Positions 1-11,393 of a DNA stretch of 64,000 nucleotides are shown here, in pieces; positions within the stretch are counted from its first letter, which is position 1, and each line of letters opens with the position of its first letter. The position numbers and the translations under genes are program-made. The stretch comes from Ophiostoma sp. CBS 140.51 (lineage: Eukaryota; Ascomycota; Sordariomycetes; Ophiostomatales; Ophiostomataceae): contig JANSLP010000109.1 in NCBI GenBank assembly GCA_029298735.1, positions 28,827 to 92,826 of the forward strand. Reading direction: 5' to 3'. Under the pieces are notes generated by a model. That model was not told the origin of the DNA. It was given only the letters and a program-made list of their open reading frames with translations, and searched no databases.

Positions 1-1557
1 TGCCCTGTGTTGGTCGACAGGAATTGACTTAATCGTAATTCCGCTTCTGTGTTGCGAGGAAACTTGTATTCTTAACTTGTGCTTTTGCGGTGCCGGGTGG
101 TCTTCTATACCAATTTACCACATTTCGCAAACTCTCAAGCCATGTGAAGTTGGGATGAATAGTAACTCGTGAAGTCAGTACGGAGTACATGTGTCGTTAT
201 TATGATGCCGGCTGTATCTGTTTTGGCCTCCTCTGTAACAACCATTTGTAAAGACATTCTGTTTACGACATCAATTTATGATGCAAGGCAGTTGCGTATT
301 TATTGTGTGTTAGAGTATTTTATTCATATTTTCTTCAATTTTGTTCTCTTAATGTCATATTTTTTTATGATTTACTGATAAACAGCCGCTGTCATTATGT
401 TTAGAACCATCTAAAGAATTAAGAAAGATGATAATGTTAAAAAGAAAATTAATTTGGGCAAATTAAAAAAAAAGAAGAAAAAAATGACGGTCCTATGTAA
501 ACACATAGAAGAACGAAAAACAATACTGCAAGGCAGATTTCAAGAATGAGCAATCAGCAGCCAAATTTACACAATGGCAACAATGGAAACAATGGCACAA
601 TTACGGCAGTGCAGGAGAGGGGCTCGCCTTTGTTTTAAGTAGGCCACTGCAACGTGCTGCCTCCTCTGTCGTGCATACGATTACGCCCGGCATGCCGTGC
701 GCCGAATACTGCAGCGAGGGCCACAGAGGACACAAAGTAGGCGAAAAGAAGGTGTAAAGAAGGAACATCAGAGTAGATCCTGCAGAAACTGAAGCGATTC
801 GGCTTCTCAGACTTTTAAATTCCCAAGTTGCCTGTTGGAGTTCTACATGTACTTGTACATGTCCAGAAACAACACTTATTTGGATATTTCCCAATTGCGT
901 TAGTACGCCATATGCACAACCGTATTCTGTTCCATCTCTTGCCACATTTACAACCCAACCTGCTAAACATGAGCAAAATTTACCTTGTCCCCTGCAAATG
1001 TACACAGTACATGGGTGTAGTAGTAATCCAAGTCTTGAAAGGAGAGGTGCTATGGTTTGTTGGACGACAAATTACCAACCTACGAATAATGCCTGCAGGG
1101 AAGCACTCGCCGAGAACTGTCCGAAAGATGAGGCTGAAAATAGAGACTCGCTTTATCTCCGTGTTTGTACGGGTCTCTTTACGGCGTCTTTATTTTGCAT
1201 TATTTTGTGTATTATTTTGACGGCGTCAAAACTACAAGACCTTGGCGACGAACACAGTCACAGCAAACAGGAAGTCCTAAACCGCGAAATGCAGCCGGCA
1301 AATCATTGAAGTGATGTTTCTTTGATTTTCTGATCTTCTGTTATTTGGTGGCGTTGCCCTTGATTTGCCCTTGAAGACGCCCATAAAGTTGCCTTGCCAT
1401 CGCACGTCTTCACTCAGATTTTCTCATCGGCTGACACTTCTACTTTCATATCAAGCCACTACAAGATATTGACTCCATTGTTTAATTTTGAGTTAAGAAA
1501 GGGGCAGAAAAGCCACAGTCCACAACTCTGTACACAAGTACGCAACACAAGACCATA
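1..1557. other. Intergenic, no gene seen
   Basis: This stretch is AT-rich in its first 550 bases and has no reading frame with a recognisable domain. The short frames present have no consistent codon use and no splice-supported extension. It contains one copy of the recurrent nonamer TACGGAGTA at 179-187. The last 150 bases, up to the start codon at 1558, are the likely promoter and leader of the oxygenase gene. Confidence 0.6.
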
Positions 1558-2596
1558 ATGGCAACGGTCGCTATCCCCAATCCCAATCCCATTCCCATCC
1601 CCACCACTGCCCGTCTCAACCACCTCCGCGACGATCCCATCTACCGTGATGAGGTCCCATATGAGATCTGGGCAGACAATATCCCCGAGGGCACCACTCG
1701 TACCAATGTCCGCCTCAACCTGGTCCCAGATTGTCCCCTGACCGATGTCCGCAGCCTGCCCGAGCAAGATCGCCCACAGCTGGCTAGCACCGGGTTTGAG
1801 TGGATGCATCAAGATTTCCCCCGCCAAACCGGACTCGTCGTCGCCGACGATGTCAACACGGCCACGCCCGCCCAGCGCCAAGCTCTTGATCGGTACCTCA
1901 AAGTCATGTCCGAATTTCTGGAGGACCGACTGGACTGTGACAAGGCTGTCTGCTGGGACTGGCGCGTCCGCCGCTCCAAGGGCACCCAGCCGCGAAGTGT
2001 CCCCAATATTTACAGTCTACAGCAAGGCGGAAACGGAAACATAGACGCCTCTGACCTCCGCAGCACAAAAATCAACAGTTCGCACATTATCCACGCCGAC
2101 GGATCGCCCGAGTGGATGCAAAAGGTGATTGCCAAAGTCACTACCAAGGACGAAGCCGCATGGGCTGCTGCGGGCCAGTACCGAACACGCGTGCTCACGC
2201 TCTGGCGCCCGCTCGTTGACGTCGTCGAGACCGACCCGCTCGTATGCTGTGATACCCGCACCGTCGCTGACGACGACCTCGACATTGTTCAAAAGATTAT
2301 GGATGACACAGTCGAGGAGAGCATGTACCTAAAGCGGCGCGACGCGCACCAGTGGTACTGGATGAGCAACCAGACGAGAGACGACGTGCTGGTCATGACC
2401 GTCTGGGACTCGAAGCGGCCGTCGAGCCGAAGTGGTAAGATACGCCCAGTATCTCAGTACCCCGGAGCATAACAATATATACTGACCTCGCACAGCTGCC
2501 GTCCCGCATGTGGCCATGGTCTTGCCTGAAACGGCGCCCAACGCAAAGCCGCGCGAGAGTATCGAGCTTCGCTTTATTGTGTGGAATGCCGAGTAG
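1558..2596 (+). CDS. GA4 desaturase / CmcJ-like family oxygenase
   Basis: Two exons, 1558-2434 and 2496-2596, joined across a 61 nt intron (GTAAGA donor, CTGAC branch-like site, CACAG acceptor), encode about 325 residues. Without splicing the frame stops at 2472 and loses the family's most conserved end. Family marks that I can see are a HAD motif near residue 180 in the usual 'SAHxD' place, a WRPL motif followed by DPLxxCDTRTV, then HQWYWMSNQT, and in exon 2 VPHVAM followed by PRESIELR. The fungal GA4-desaturase/7-alpha-cephem-methoxylase family is treated as an Fe(II)/2-oxoglutarate-type oxidase that often acts in secondary metabolism. No biosynthetic core gene lies nearby, so the substrate is unknown. 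The start ATG is the first in frame and follows a CA-rich leader. Confidence 0.85.
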
Positions 2597-3004
2597 AGCT
2601 ACATGGTGTTACGACGACAGATCTACGACATATTTATTCTGCACAGAGGGCATGGCTTATGTTTTTTTAACACCGTACGTCGTAGTATATCTAGTGTAGT
2701 CAAACAATACCAGGTTTTGTTTACAAGTGAGATGGACCCACTCTCGCCACTAACATCGTCTCACACGGGTCATAGAATACTGTGGATCATAAACACCCTG
2801 TTTGAATATCGAACATTCACAGACACATGGAAGACGAGGCATGGAGAATTTCTTCTTTCTGAGCTCTAGCATGTCTAACTAGCTACTCGACAATCCTTCA
2901 TATCAAAGTCTCATACCACATATTTGACATCGTTTCTTCCGTTCATAGACATTGTAAACTAGACATGTTGAAGCGCTGTCTTGCGTCAAACCCTAGCGCG
3001 ACAC
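2597..3004. other. Intergenic, 3' ends of convergent genes
   Basis: This lies between the end of the oxygenase gene and the end of the small ORF on the opposite strand. I see no gene; it presumably holds both 3' untranslated regions. Confidence 0.5.
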
Positions 3005-3223
3005 TCACGAGTGCGCATTCACGTGGTTGCCAAACAGGCGCATATCGCGCACCTTGTTGACGTGAACCTTGTCCTTGAACGACTCAAAAGTCGGGAGACT
3101 GCGCCAGGGCTGCTTGCGTGTATCGTTGCTGGTAACGGCAGCGGCCGGCACCTGAGCTTGAGCGACGCCAGCGTCCGTCTCGGTGATGGGGAGGGACTCC
3201 TGGGAGCTGTTGGTAGACGACAT
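3005..3223 (-). CDS. Small hypothetical protein (72 residues)
   Basis: A 72-residue frame begins with an ATG in a reasonable context, after a leader rich in pyrimidines on its own strand. The N-terminal half is Ser/Thr/Ala rich and looks disordered. The C-terminal half is basic and more complex (KQPWRSLPTFESF, then KVHVNKVRDMRLFGNHV), which resembles a real conserved small protein. I do not recognise the family. The last codons read CAC TCG TGA GTG, so the stop overlaps a perfect GTGAGT splice donor. The true protein may therefore be spliced to a downstream exon. The gene is divergent from the pyroglutamyl-peptidase gene. It could still be a chance frame. Confidence 0.42.
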   Translation of the reverse strand: MSSTNSSQESLPITETDAGVAQAQVPAAAVTSNDTRKQPWRSLPTFESFKDKVHVNKVRDMRLFGNHVNAHS

Positions 3224-4217
3224 TGTGAGCCGTGATTATTTGTTTGGACAGCAGTTTGATTTCGTAAACAGGTAATAAGATGGGCTGCGATGAATGAGTT
3301 GAAAATAATGGAAGTTGAGAAACATGAATGAAAAGGGAGAAAAGAGATGAGAGGAAGAGATGACCGACTCTTTGTGCTCTCCTCTTCATAAAATACCCAT
3401 TTTGAGCCTCATTGCTAATCTTTTTGATTTTGAGTGTTGAGTCAAATCCCTGAGACGGATAGCGAGAATTGTAAGTGCCGAATGTTGGCCCTGGATGACT
3501 AGTTTCGCGAGGCATGTACATGTACAACCTGTGCATAGATCAAAAGCGCATGGCTGGAGGACATTCATAAGGGTTGCAAACATGCAGATGCAGTACATCA
3601 AACCTTCAAACCTGCTCACAGAGCACGATAAAATATGTGTACTGCTCTCATTGGCGTACTGTGTGATTGTGTGATGAGTGGCCACCCCAACCTCCTTCCC
3701 CTCGCGACCAATAATATCCAGATGCAGAGCCGCATCCGACTACCCGTGCTCTTGCATCACAGAGCGACAAAGGCATGCCGAATGTTGGCCGAAATGGCAT
3801 CACAGCTACACAATCCCTTGCACAGCTTTTTCAGAGTATATAGACCCCTGACAGAACAAGGCTCGTCCATAATACGGCTGGACTTTGCACGAATTAGATA
3901 GAACGTTTCTTATGATCCAAAAGACGCCCTCCCGTTTGCACGCACTTTTCTTGTCTTTTTTTCCTTGTGGCCTATGAACGACGAGGTGCAAGATCCTGGT
4001 AGCAGAAAACCCGCATCTCGCTCATAATTAACAAACGGCGACCAAAAGTGCACTTCGACAAACAAGCCACGCTGAAAAGAGAAGCACCCAGATACACCCC
4101 TTTCCTGGAACTGCACTTTGCTCACATACCTCGCCCTCACACTCTCGCACCCACCTCCAGACAAGGAAAACAAGTTTGACATACCTTAATTTCGCTCGTA
4201 TTAACCGCTTGCGACAA
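3224..4217. promoter_or_regulatory. Divergent intergenic region
   Basis: About 1 kb separates the start of the small minus-strand ORF from the peptidase start on the plus strand, so it should hold both promoters. A TATA-like AGTATATAGA lies at about 3834-3843. The stretch before 4218 is C/T-rich, as expected for a fungal leader. I see no further gene. Confidence 0.45.
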
Positions 4218-5086
4218 ATGATGTCCCCAAAAGTCTTCAACGTGGCCATCACGGGCAATGCTGTAAGTAGCTCCTTTCGTTTTCTCATTTTCATTTCCTC
4301 GTTGTTTGTTTTACTCTCGCTTGGCAGAGGCCACCCTTTCCGCCTTCTAGAGATAATTGTTCTGATACGCACTCCGTGTTCGCCCTGTACCGTTTCCAGC
4401 CGTTTCTAGAGTATAACTTCAATACCTCTGCATTAGTCCGTGATGCCTTGCCCAATGTGATTGAGCGGCCGGGCAAACCACTCATCCGCATCCGGAAGTA
4501 CCAGCGCGATACCCGAGATACCTACGAGGACGTCCGCAAAGTCTCCAAAGAAATCTGGGGTGGCAGTGCCGCCTTGTTTGAGGACGACGCGACCGCGCAA
4601 GATTCTCTGAAAGGCGGCATCGTTGACATTGACATTATCCTCCACTTTGGCATGATTGCTCTCGGCTGGGACCCCAATCAGTTTCGCTTTGAGACCCGCG
4701 CCCGGCGTGACGGCTACCTCTTGCCAGGCGACGACGGAAAACCTGTCGATTCGGCTGAGCTCGCGAGTCTCGGCTTACCTGCCATTCTGACAAGCTCCCT
4801 CGACGTTGAGGGTGCTTGGCGCCAAGTCCAGGACAAGTTCCCTCACGTCAAGACGTCCGTGTCAAACGATGCCGGCCGTTACTTTTGCGAATTTCGCCTC
4901 TACTCGTCACTTGCAGAGGCGATTTTGACCGACGACTTTCACAAGAAACAGGGCCGCACATCCTTTTTGCATCTGCCACAAGCTCACGACTCGGAAGCCA
5001 TAGCCCTGGCGCGCGACATTGCTGTGGCATACATTGCCGGGCTCGTGGATGGCCTTGACGGTGACAGTGGGACGGCCAAAAAATGA
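4218..5086 (+). CDS. Pyroglutamyl-peptidase I (peptidase C15)
   Basis: Exon 1 (4218-4262) and exon 2 (4400-5086) encode 243 residues. The enzyme removes N-terminal pyroglutamate from peptides and is normally cytosolic. I chose the acceptor TTCCAG at 4399 because it joins VAITGNA to PFLEYNFNTSALVRDAL, restoring the family's opening motif (TGxGPF...NPS). An earlier in-frame acceptor at 4327 would add 24 odd residues. Further family marks are DIDIILHFGM, RRDGYLLPGDDG, SNDAGRYFCEFRLYSSL with the catalytic Cys, and TSFLHLP with the catalytic His. The opening motif reads TGNAPF where most homologues have TGF/YGPF, which is unusual. The start is one of two adjacent ATGs (4218 or 4221). Confidence 0.87.
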
Positions 5087-5888
5087 ATTCTGACTGCGGC
5101 AACCATGTTTGCCCTGCATCCGCTTCATAATTCCTTGTTAAGCAAGACTGGATGGGAAAAGTGAAGTAGATAATAAAGTTAAGCTACATTACTCGAAGAG
5201 GGTGTGCCAACGTATGCATGTGCGATGCGAAGGGAGAGAGGGGAAGGGGATACTCAGCCGGTGAGCAAACTAGAAATGTTGGCGAAGGGCACAGTGTAAA
5301 AGAGCTTTAACATGACTGCGAAAGGTCGAGGAAAAAGAATAAACATGAGGCACGGGCCGAGTTACATCAAAGAAAGATATACGAAGGACCTCTTTGACTT
5401 TTGTCACTGATACTTCGGACACACGGGGCTCCCGGGCGAGTAGATAAAAAGTAATTAATGTGCCACGTAGGCTACGATTGGCGCAACCATTATCATTTTG
5501 GATATCAGGGTATGTTTCCTAGATCCGTTGATATATGATTTTATTGTCTTGTCACTCATGGTGGCAGGTTTGATTGGCGCCATGCATTTGTTCAGTTTAC
5601 AAAATAGGATTACAACATCCCAAACTGTGATTTCCATAGTTTTCCAATCTTTGTTTCCACGAGTCGACATTTGTTCATTATACAGAATTCCACGTTCTTT
5701 TGTTACAAAAAAGCCCTTCTCTTAGAAGACGCCTTAGAAGACGCCCTCGTGTTTCTCCCACTTTAACGTACACAAAAACCATTTTCGCTGATAACAATAA
5801 CACAGCAGCAAGCAACACAAAACGAATATAGAGAGTTACCAGTAACCCTAACAATCAAGAAACAAAATGGGTGAGTAGGCTCTGCCTC
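5087..5888. other. Intergenic between convergent genes
   Basis: I see no gene. A mini-frame ATG GGT GAG TAG at 5867 is not meaningful. The region should hold the 3' untranslated regions of the peptidase and of the proline-rich gene. Confidence 0.5.
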
Positions 5889-6833
5889 TTAGTCCTTACT
5901 ATTGATCCGTCGCCACACCTCCGTCTCTGCTTCTGATAGTTTCTGTCCAGCCGATGCGGCCAGCTTCTTCGCCGCATCCCACAGACCCTCACCCTCGACA
6001 TCATCAAACGTCGAGGAGGAGTAATTGTTGTTATTGAACGCGCTGCTGCTGTGGTACGACGACAGGCCACCACCGCCCCCGCCGCTGCTGGTGCCCGCTT
6101 GAGCCGCCGCCGCCCGCTGGGAGCCGGTCATCTCGGCGGCGTAGGCATCCTGCACATAACCTGGCGGGTGGTCCAGGTTGATGTGCTGCTGTTCTTGCTG
6201 CTGGCCCATGGCCAGGCCCTGGGCGAGTCCAGTGGGTTGCGGGATGCCGGGGTAGCCAGTCGATGTGCCCCGAGCCGCGCCTGGGTATGGTGCGTCTGTG
6301 ACTGGAGGCATGCCCATCTGGGGCGGCATGGTTGTGGTTGGGGGTGCCGGCTGTGCTTGTTTGTTGAGAAGGCCGGTGCTGGCCAGGGTCTCGCCTGCGC
6401 GTGGCGGCGGCGGGAGGACAGCTGCGGCTGTTGTTGTCGGTGGTGCAGGCGGCTGACCGGCCTGGAAGTAGTTTGAGCCAGCCGTCGAAGGCGGTAGGGG
6501 CACGGCACCCGGCTGGGGCGGAGGGGGAGTATAGTTGGATGTTCTTCCACTTGCAGAGCTGGCTGCTGACGTTGTCGCCGGTGGCGGGGGTGCGTATTGG
6601 CCGTAGTTGCTGGGACTCTGGATAGAGCCGGTTGGTTGGGGAAGGGTGGGAATGGCGCCGGGTTGCGGTGGCGGCGGACCTCCTGCACCTGCGGCCAATG
6701 GTCTCGTCTTGGTCGGTGTCTCTGGAACGTAACGGCCAGCGTTGTTGTTGGAACCGCTGTCAGTCTTGGGCGTTACTCCATCAGGTTTGGCCGCGCTGAG
6801 GGGGCTTTGCGAGTAGATTGGGATTGGAGCCAT
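5889..6833 (-). CDS. Proline-rich fungal protein with C-terminal amphipathic helix
   Basis: This is a single-exon frame of 314 residues from the ATG at 6833, which sits in a strong CACCATGGC context. The same frame is open 41 codons further upstream, but that part has a weaker start and no matching composition. The protein is mostly low complexity: PPPPQPGA blocks occur twice, surrounded by Ser/Thr/Ala/Gln linkers, followed by a GSS/GGGG tract. The last 35 residues are different and predicted helical and amphipathic (EGLWDAAKKLAASAGQKL, then SEAETEVWRRIN). I recall similar fungal proteins that begin MAPIPIYSQSP and end this way, but no experimental function. The C-terminal helix could bind membranes or a partner; this is inference. 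Confidence 0.75.
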   Translation of the reverse strand: MAPIPIYSQSPLSAAKPDGVTPKTDSGSNNNAGRYVPETPTKTRPLAAGAGGPPPPQPGAIPTLPQPTGSIQSPSNYGQYAPPPPATTSAASSASGRTSNYTPPPPQPGAVPLPPSTAGSNYFQAGQPPAPPTTTAAAVLPPPPRAGETLASTGLLNKQAQPAPPTTTMPPQMGMPPVTDAPYPGAARGTSTGYPGIPQPTGLAQGLAMGQQQEQQHINLDHPPGYVQDAYAAEMTGSQRAAAAQAGTSSGGGGGGLSSYHSSSAFNNNNYSSSTFDDVEGEGLWDAAKKLAASAGQKLSEAETEVWRRINSKD

Positions 6834-8085
6834 GGTGTTGTCGTGTATTGGCTTGTTTGTGGTCGAGGAGAGGATGGAGCTGTCGAGTAGAACAGAAATT
6901 ATGTGCTGTCGAATAAAGCCGTGAAAGCTTTCGTATGCTTCTCTAAAGCTATCCAAAAATCGATAGAAAGGCGGGCATAATGGTGATTCTGTATTGAACT
7001 TGTTGCGTTATGCGTATGCGTGGAGCTCGTAATGTTATGGTAATGGTGGATGTAAGCTGATGGAGATAGAGTGGAAGTCGCCTTAGGTCTTCTGGTCTAG
7101 ATCAATGAGAAAAGAAGACGCGAAGGTCCGCACGTACAGCTTCTTATTTAAAAAGGGGGCAAAACGTGTTCTTTCTTTGTTGGGGTAGATGATGATGGGC
7201 AGTTCCTTCCTTGTTGAATCCCTAGCTGAGGGGTTGTATTAGTTGACGAAGGGGCAGGGGCGGCTGGCGCACTTGCCTTGCAAGTTCGGTGGCGACGTCA
7301 TTGTTTTAGGGATAGTCAGGTGACAAAAAGTCACTGTTGGAAAGCTTTGTTTGTCAATAAAAGATGCCAGACTGTTCACTTGAAACTAGGCAACGAAGAA
7401 AAAGAAAGCAAAAAGAAAGCAAAAAGGAAAGAAATAAAGAGGACTGGAACTAGCCTCGCAAAGCCAAGAATGCTTGGAGACCAGACATTTGATTCAGTTG
7501 ACAACGATGTTTCTGCACATGTCGTTCGCGTTGTTGCAGTAGTATTATCTGCCAGCTATCAAGCTGTAAGATTAGCTTTTTTAGTCGCTATCTCCATATC
7601 CCGTTTCAAGCGCAGTAGCCCAGTAAGAAACTCGTATTTGCCCAAAACTGGGCAGTTGAATGCGATCAGCGAGATCTCACCAGGTGCCTTGTAGCTGGGC
7701 GATTTGGTTAGAAACAGGAGGAAACCAGGAGAGCAATCGTCCATTCCTGACCGTTTTGGCGGTTGGTGTTGGTCGCTGGCGCAGGTACGACCGACCGTTA
7801 AACGGGCCTCTCAAGGGCGGGAAAAACAAATGACCGAATGAATGGTCTAGCCAATTATGGACTAGCCCCATCTACCGCGCGAGGTCTATCAAGATCGCGA
7901 ATCCCAAGGGAAGGAAGTGTGGCAGCTGCCGATTAAGAAAGTGAGAGAGCTTTTTTGGAAAGTAACCTGTTTACTGCTCCTGGTGATCTCCCTTTTTGAC
8001 GTCGACATCACCGGAGCACCCGCATTTCCATCAACGCAGACGACCAACACACCCAATCGCGACCGTCCCACACAACACCGCCACG
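6834..8085. promoter_or_regulatory. Divergent promoter region (proline-rich gene / ARP8)
   Basis: About 1.25 kb lies between the two divergent start codons. I see no coding frame with domain content. The last 60 bases before 8086 are CA-rich (CACACAACACCGCCACG), a typical fungal leader. Confidence 0.5.
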
Positions 8086-11000
8086 ATGGTCGGCAAAGTC
8101 AGCGAGCGCGTCCTCCTGAGGGAAGGTAAGTCGATTGATTGCAAAGATGAAGCGATGGTGATGGGTGATGGCTTAAGTGGAAGCTTCATCGGTCTGAGGA
8201 TACACTATCCAGATCATTGGCTAACTACGATAATCTTTCAGGACTGGAGCGCACCGATAATGGCATGAAGACGACGAGCTGGCCCGAGGTCACGCCCATC
8301 AACCAGAAGAACTACTACACGTACGTGGACGAGAGGGAAGGTAGATTGGTGACTGGGTGACGCCTTGCTGACACAGGCTTCTTCCGACAGAGAATACATG
8401 AAGCGCGACGACCAGGTGCTGGCACTACGCGTCCTCAACGAAGCGAACCGCGACCGGCTCGTGCAGAGCGCAAAAGACCGAGACCGGGCCCTCAGCCAAA
8501 ATGGAACGATTGCCGAACAACAACAGGGCGGCGACCTGCCCCTCGGCATGCCCACCGACGGCGGCAACGACATCTCCAAAGTTATCGTGATTCACCCGGG
8601 CAGCCAGTTTCTGCGCATCGGCTTCTCGACTGACGTCCTGCCCAAGACGGTGCCCATGTGCCTTGCGACCAAGTTCCAGCGGACCGAGTCGGAGGAATAC
8701 GAAGCGCGCCCGCGGCGGCAATTCGAAGCCCAGAAGATTGACCAGCAGTACGGCGAGGATTGGTCGAAGAAGTACAAGAAGATGACCGAGGACCTGAAGG
8801 CGGACATGCGTCTCAACAAGCGGAAGGTGCTGCCTAACAGCAAGGAATTGGTAGTCAACTACAACCGGCGGACGGATCCCGAAGTCATCCCGACACACAA
8901 CGACCCTCTGCAGGTGGAGTGGACAGATGTGAACACACCCGTGCCGATCCCCGCCGACGAAGTCGAGGTGGACATTGATGAAGAGGTTGTTGCGCCCGAG
9001 GACGAGCCGCCTGTGACGGTGGAGGGAACTGTTAAGGCGGGCGAGGACGGCGGCAAGCCTGCCGATACCGAAGCTGAGGCTGAGGCCCAGGCCGAACCCA
9101 AGGCGAACACTGATGGCGACGTTGAGATGGCCGATGCAGAGGCAGTCACAGAGAAGCCACAGGCAGAGGGCGAGGCCGCAGCTACGACAGAAGCCGAGTC
9201 CAAACCCGAAGGCGAGACCAAGCCTGAGGGTGAGGCTGCTGAAGTTGAGACGAAAGACGAGATTGTTGCCAAGACCGAGAACGACGACGAAGCAAAGGCC
9301 GAGAACGGCAGCGTACCAGAGACCGAGCAGAAGAATGGCGAGTCGAATGGCGAGTCGAATGGCGAGTCGAATGGCGCAACGAACGGCGAGTCCAACGGCG
9401 AGGCAAACGGCGACAACAAGGCACAAGAGAAGGCACCAGAGACTGCACAAGATAACGGCCAAGAAAAGCCAGCCGAAGACGTGGCAAAGGCAAAGGAGCC
9501 CACCCCACCTCCAGTCAAGCGCTCGATCGTGCCCAAGATACGGCGAAAGCCGATGCCTCCTACGGTCTTCTACGGCGCCGAGGCACAGCGCATCCCTGAC
9601 GACTCGAGCCCCAAGTTTCGGCTGCGGTGGCCGATGCAGCACGGCTGGCTCAACGAGGACGACTACAGCAGTGTCAGTAGCCTGTACAGCGACTTTGAGG
9701 CTATCCTGACACACGCGATCCAGAACGAGCTGGGCCTCAAGAAGGTTTCGTCTTGCCGGCAGTACAGCTGCGTGTTTGTGATTCCCGATCTGTACGATAA
9801 GGCATACGTCGAGACAATTCTGCGGATGTGCATGGACTGGTTCGAGTTCAACAAGGTGTGCTTCATCCAGGAGAGTTACTCGGCGACGTGCGGCGCGGGC
9901 TACAGTCAGGGTTGTGTGGTGGACGTGGGTGCGCAAAAGACGTCGATTGCGTGTGTCGAAGATGGTCTGGTCGTCGAAGACTCACGCATCAACCTAAAGT
10001 ATGGCGGTTTCGACGTCACCGAGACGTTCACAAAAATGCTGCTCTACGACCACTTCCCCTACCAGGAAATCAACCTGCAGCGGCGCTATGATTTCCTGTT
10101 GGCCGAGGAGCTGAAGCAGAAGCACTGCACGATGAACCAGGCCGACATTTCCGTCCAGCTCTATCAGTTCCATTTGCGCGTGCCCAACCAGCCGACGCAC
10201 AAGTACCAGTTCAAGACCTATGACGAAGTGATTCTGGCGCCCATGGGTTTCTACGAGCCGACACTGTTTGACAGCACGACAAAGCTGCGCGGACGGCGGA
10301 AGCTGATTGACCGGACATACAACGCATACGACGTCGACATCCCCGACGACCCCGTGTCAGCGGCTCAGGTAGCCATCCTGGCACTCGACCGCCCCTCCGT
10401 TCTGCCGCCCACGGTGGGTGGCCTTACTGCTGCTGGTGTGGCTGGTGCCACTGCCGAAGTCTCGACACCCAGCAAGGAGAAGCAGCCATTCAACTTTTTT
10501 GCGCGCGGCATCGAGGCTGCGGGCGCCACGCCGTCCACATCCAAGGCGCCGTCGCCTGCTCCGGAGGGCGGTGCGAGCACGCCCGTTCCGGCACCCTTTG
10601 TCTTTGGCGCTGGTAAGGACACCGTCAACGGCGCAGCCAGCCCCGCCCCCAGCGGCCGCAACGGCGGCACGCCCGCGCCTAATGGGCCGGGTGGTGCCGC
10701 TGGTGCCAGCCAGAGCCAGCTAGCCGGCAGCGGGTTGCTCCAGCTTGACCCCCTCTTCCACCGCACGGCCAAGGATATCGCCATTGAGCGCGACTCGGTG
10801 CTGCCCGTGGCCCCGCTCGACATTGCCATTATGACGTCGATCCAGAACGCGGCCAAGGGCGACGAGCGCAAGCTCAAGGACTACCTGGGCTCGGTCATGG
10901 TGGTTGGCGGCGGCGCCAAGATCCCCCACTTTACAACCTACCTGGAGGAGCGGCTGCGGGCGCGCCGGTTGGATCTGGTGGACAAGATTTTGGTGTCGCG

Positions 11001-11151
11001 GAGTGCGCGTGACATGGACGAGCAGGTGGTTGTGTGGAAGGGCGCGAGTGTCTTTGCCAAACTGACGACCAACGACAGCTGGATTACGCCGTATGAGTAT
11101 GCGTATCTGGGTCCGCGGATTCTGCACCACAAGGTGCTGTGGCAGTGGTAA
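8086..11151 (+). CDS. ARP8: Actin-related protein 8, INO80 chromatin remodelling complex
   Basis: Three exons (8086-8125, 8242-8320, 8391-11151) give 959 residues. Introns of 116 and 70 nt have GTAAGT and GTACGT donors, and splicing restores the conserved N terminus (VSERVLLREGLERTDNG, then NQKNYYTEYMKRDDQ). Arp8 is a nuclear actin-fold protein that, with Arp4 and actin, forms the nucleosome/linker-DNA-binding module of INO80. Recognisable Arp8 segments are KVIVIHPGSQFLRIG (actin fold start), FRLRWPMQHGWLN, CVFVIPDLYDK, FIQESYSATCGAG, VVDVGAQKTS and near the end MVVGGGAKIPHF. Two disordered insertions interrupt the fold: an acidic Glu/Ala/Lys-rich one at about residues 215-400 that includes an NGES repeat, and a Pro/Ala/Gly-rich one at about 745-845. 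The stop follows HKVLWQW. Confidence 0.95.
9334..9417 (+). repeat. 12-bp coding minisatellite in ARP8
   Basis: Seven tandem 12-bp units follow the pattern AATGGCGAGTCG; the first three are identical and the rest diverged. They are in frame and encode NGES/NGAT/NGEA/NGDN tetrapeptides within the disordered acidic insertion, so length change would leave the frame intact. Confidence 0.9.
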
Positions 11152-11393
11152 GAAAACTCGTCTAGTGTACGAAGTATTCGTATAGAGTGGTGATGGAAAA
11201 CGGGATATTTATGATGAAAGGGCGGTGTTTAACAGGCTGTTTTATATTTTTGTTTCTCTTCGTTTTCAGGGACGGTCTGCACTTTGTATTTCTCTTGTTC
11301 AATTTTTTTCAGTTTACTTCATTTCATTATCTAAAATCATATTTCATATTGGATTTGCCTTCTTTATTTCCTCGCTTCGCTCGTTGCTGCTTC

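Noticed and set aside
8425..9936. Long open frame of about 500 codons on the minus strand opposite ARP8
   Set aside because: It is the mirror of well-conserved ARP8 codons in GC-rich DNA; its translation is Leu/Val/Arg-rich without any domain.
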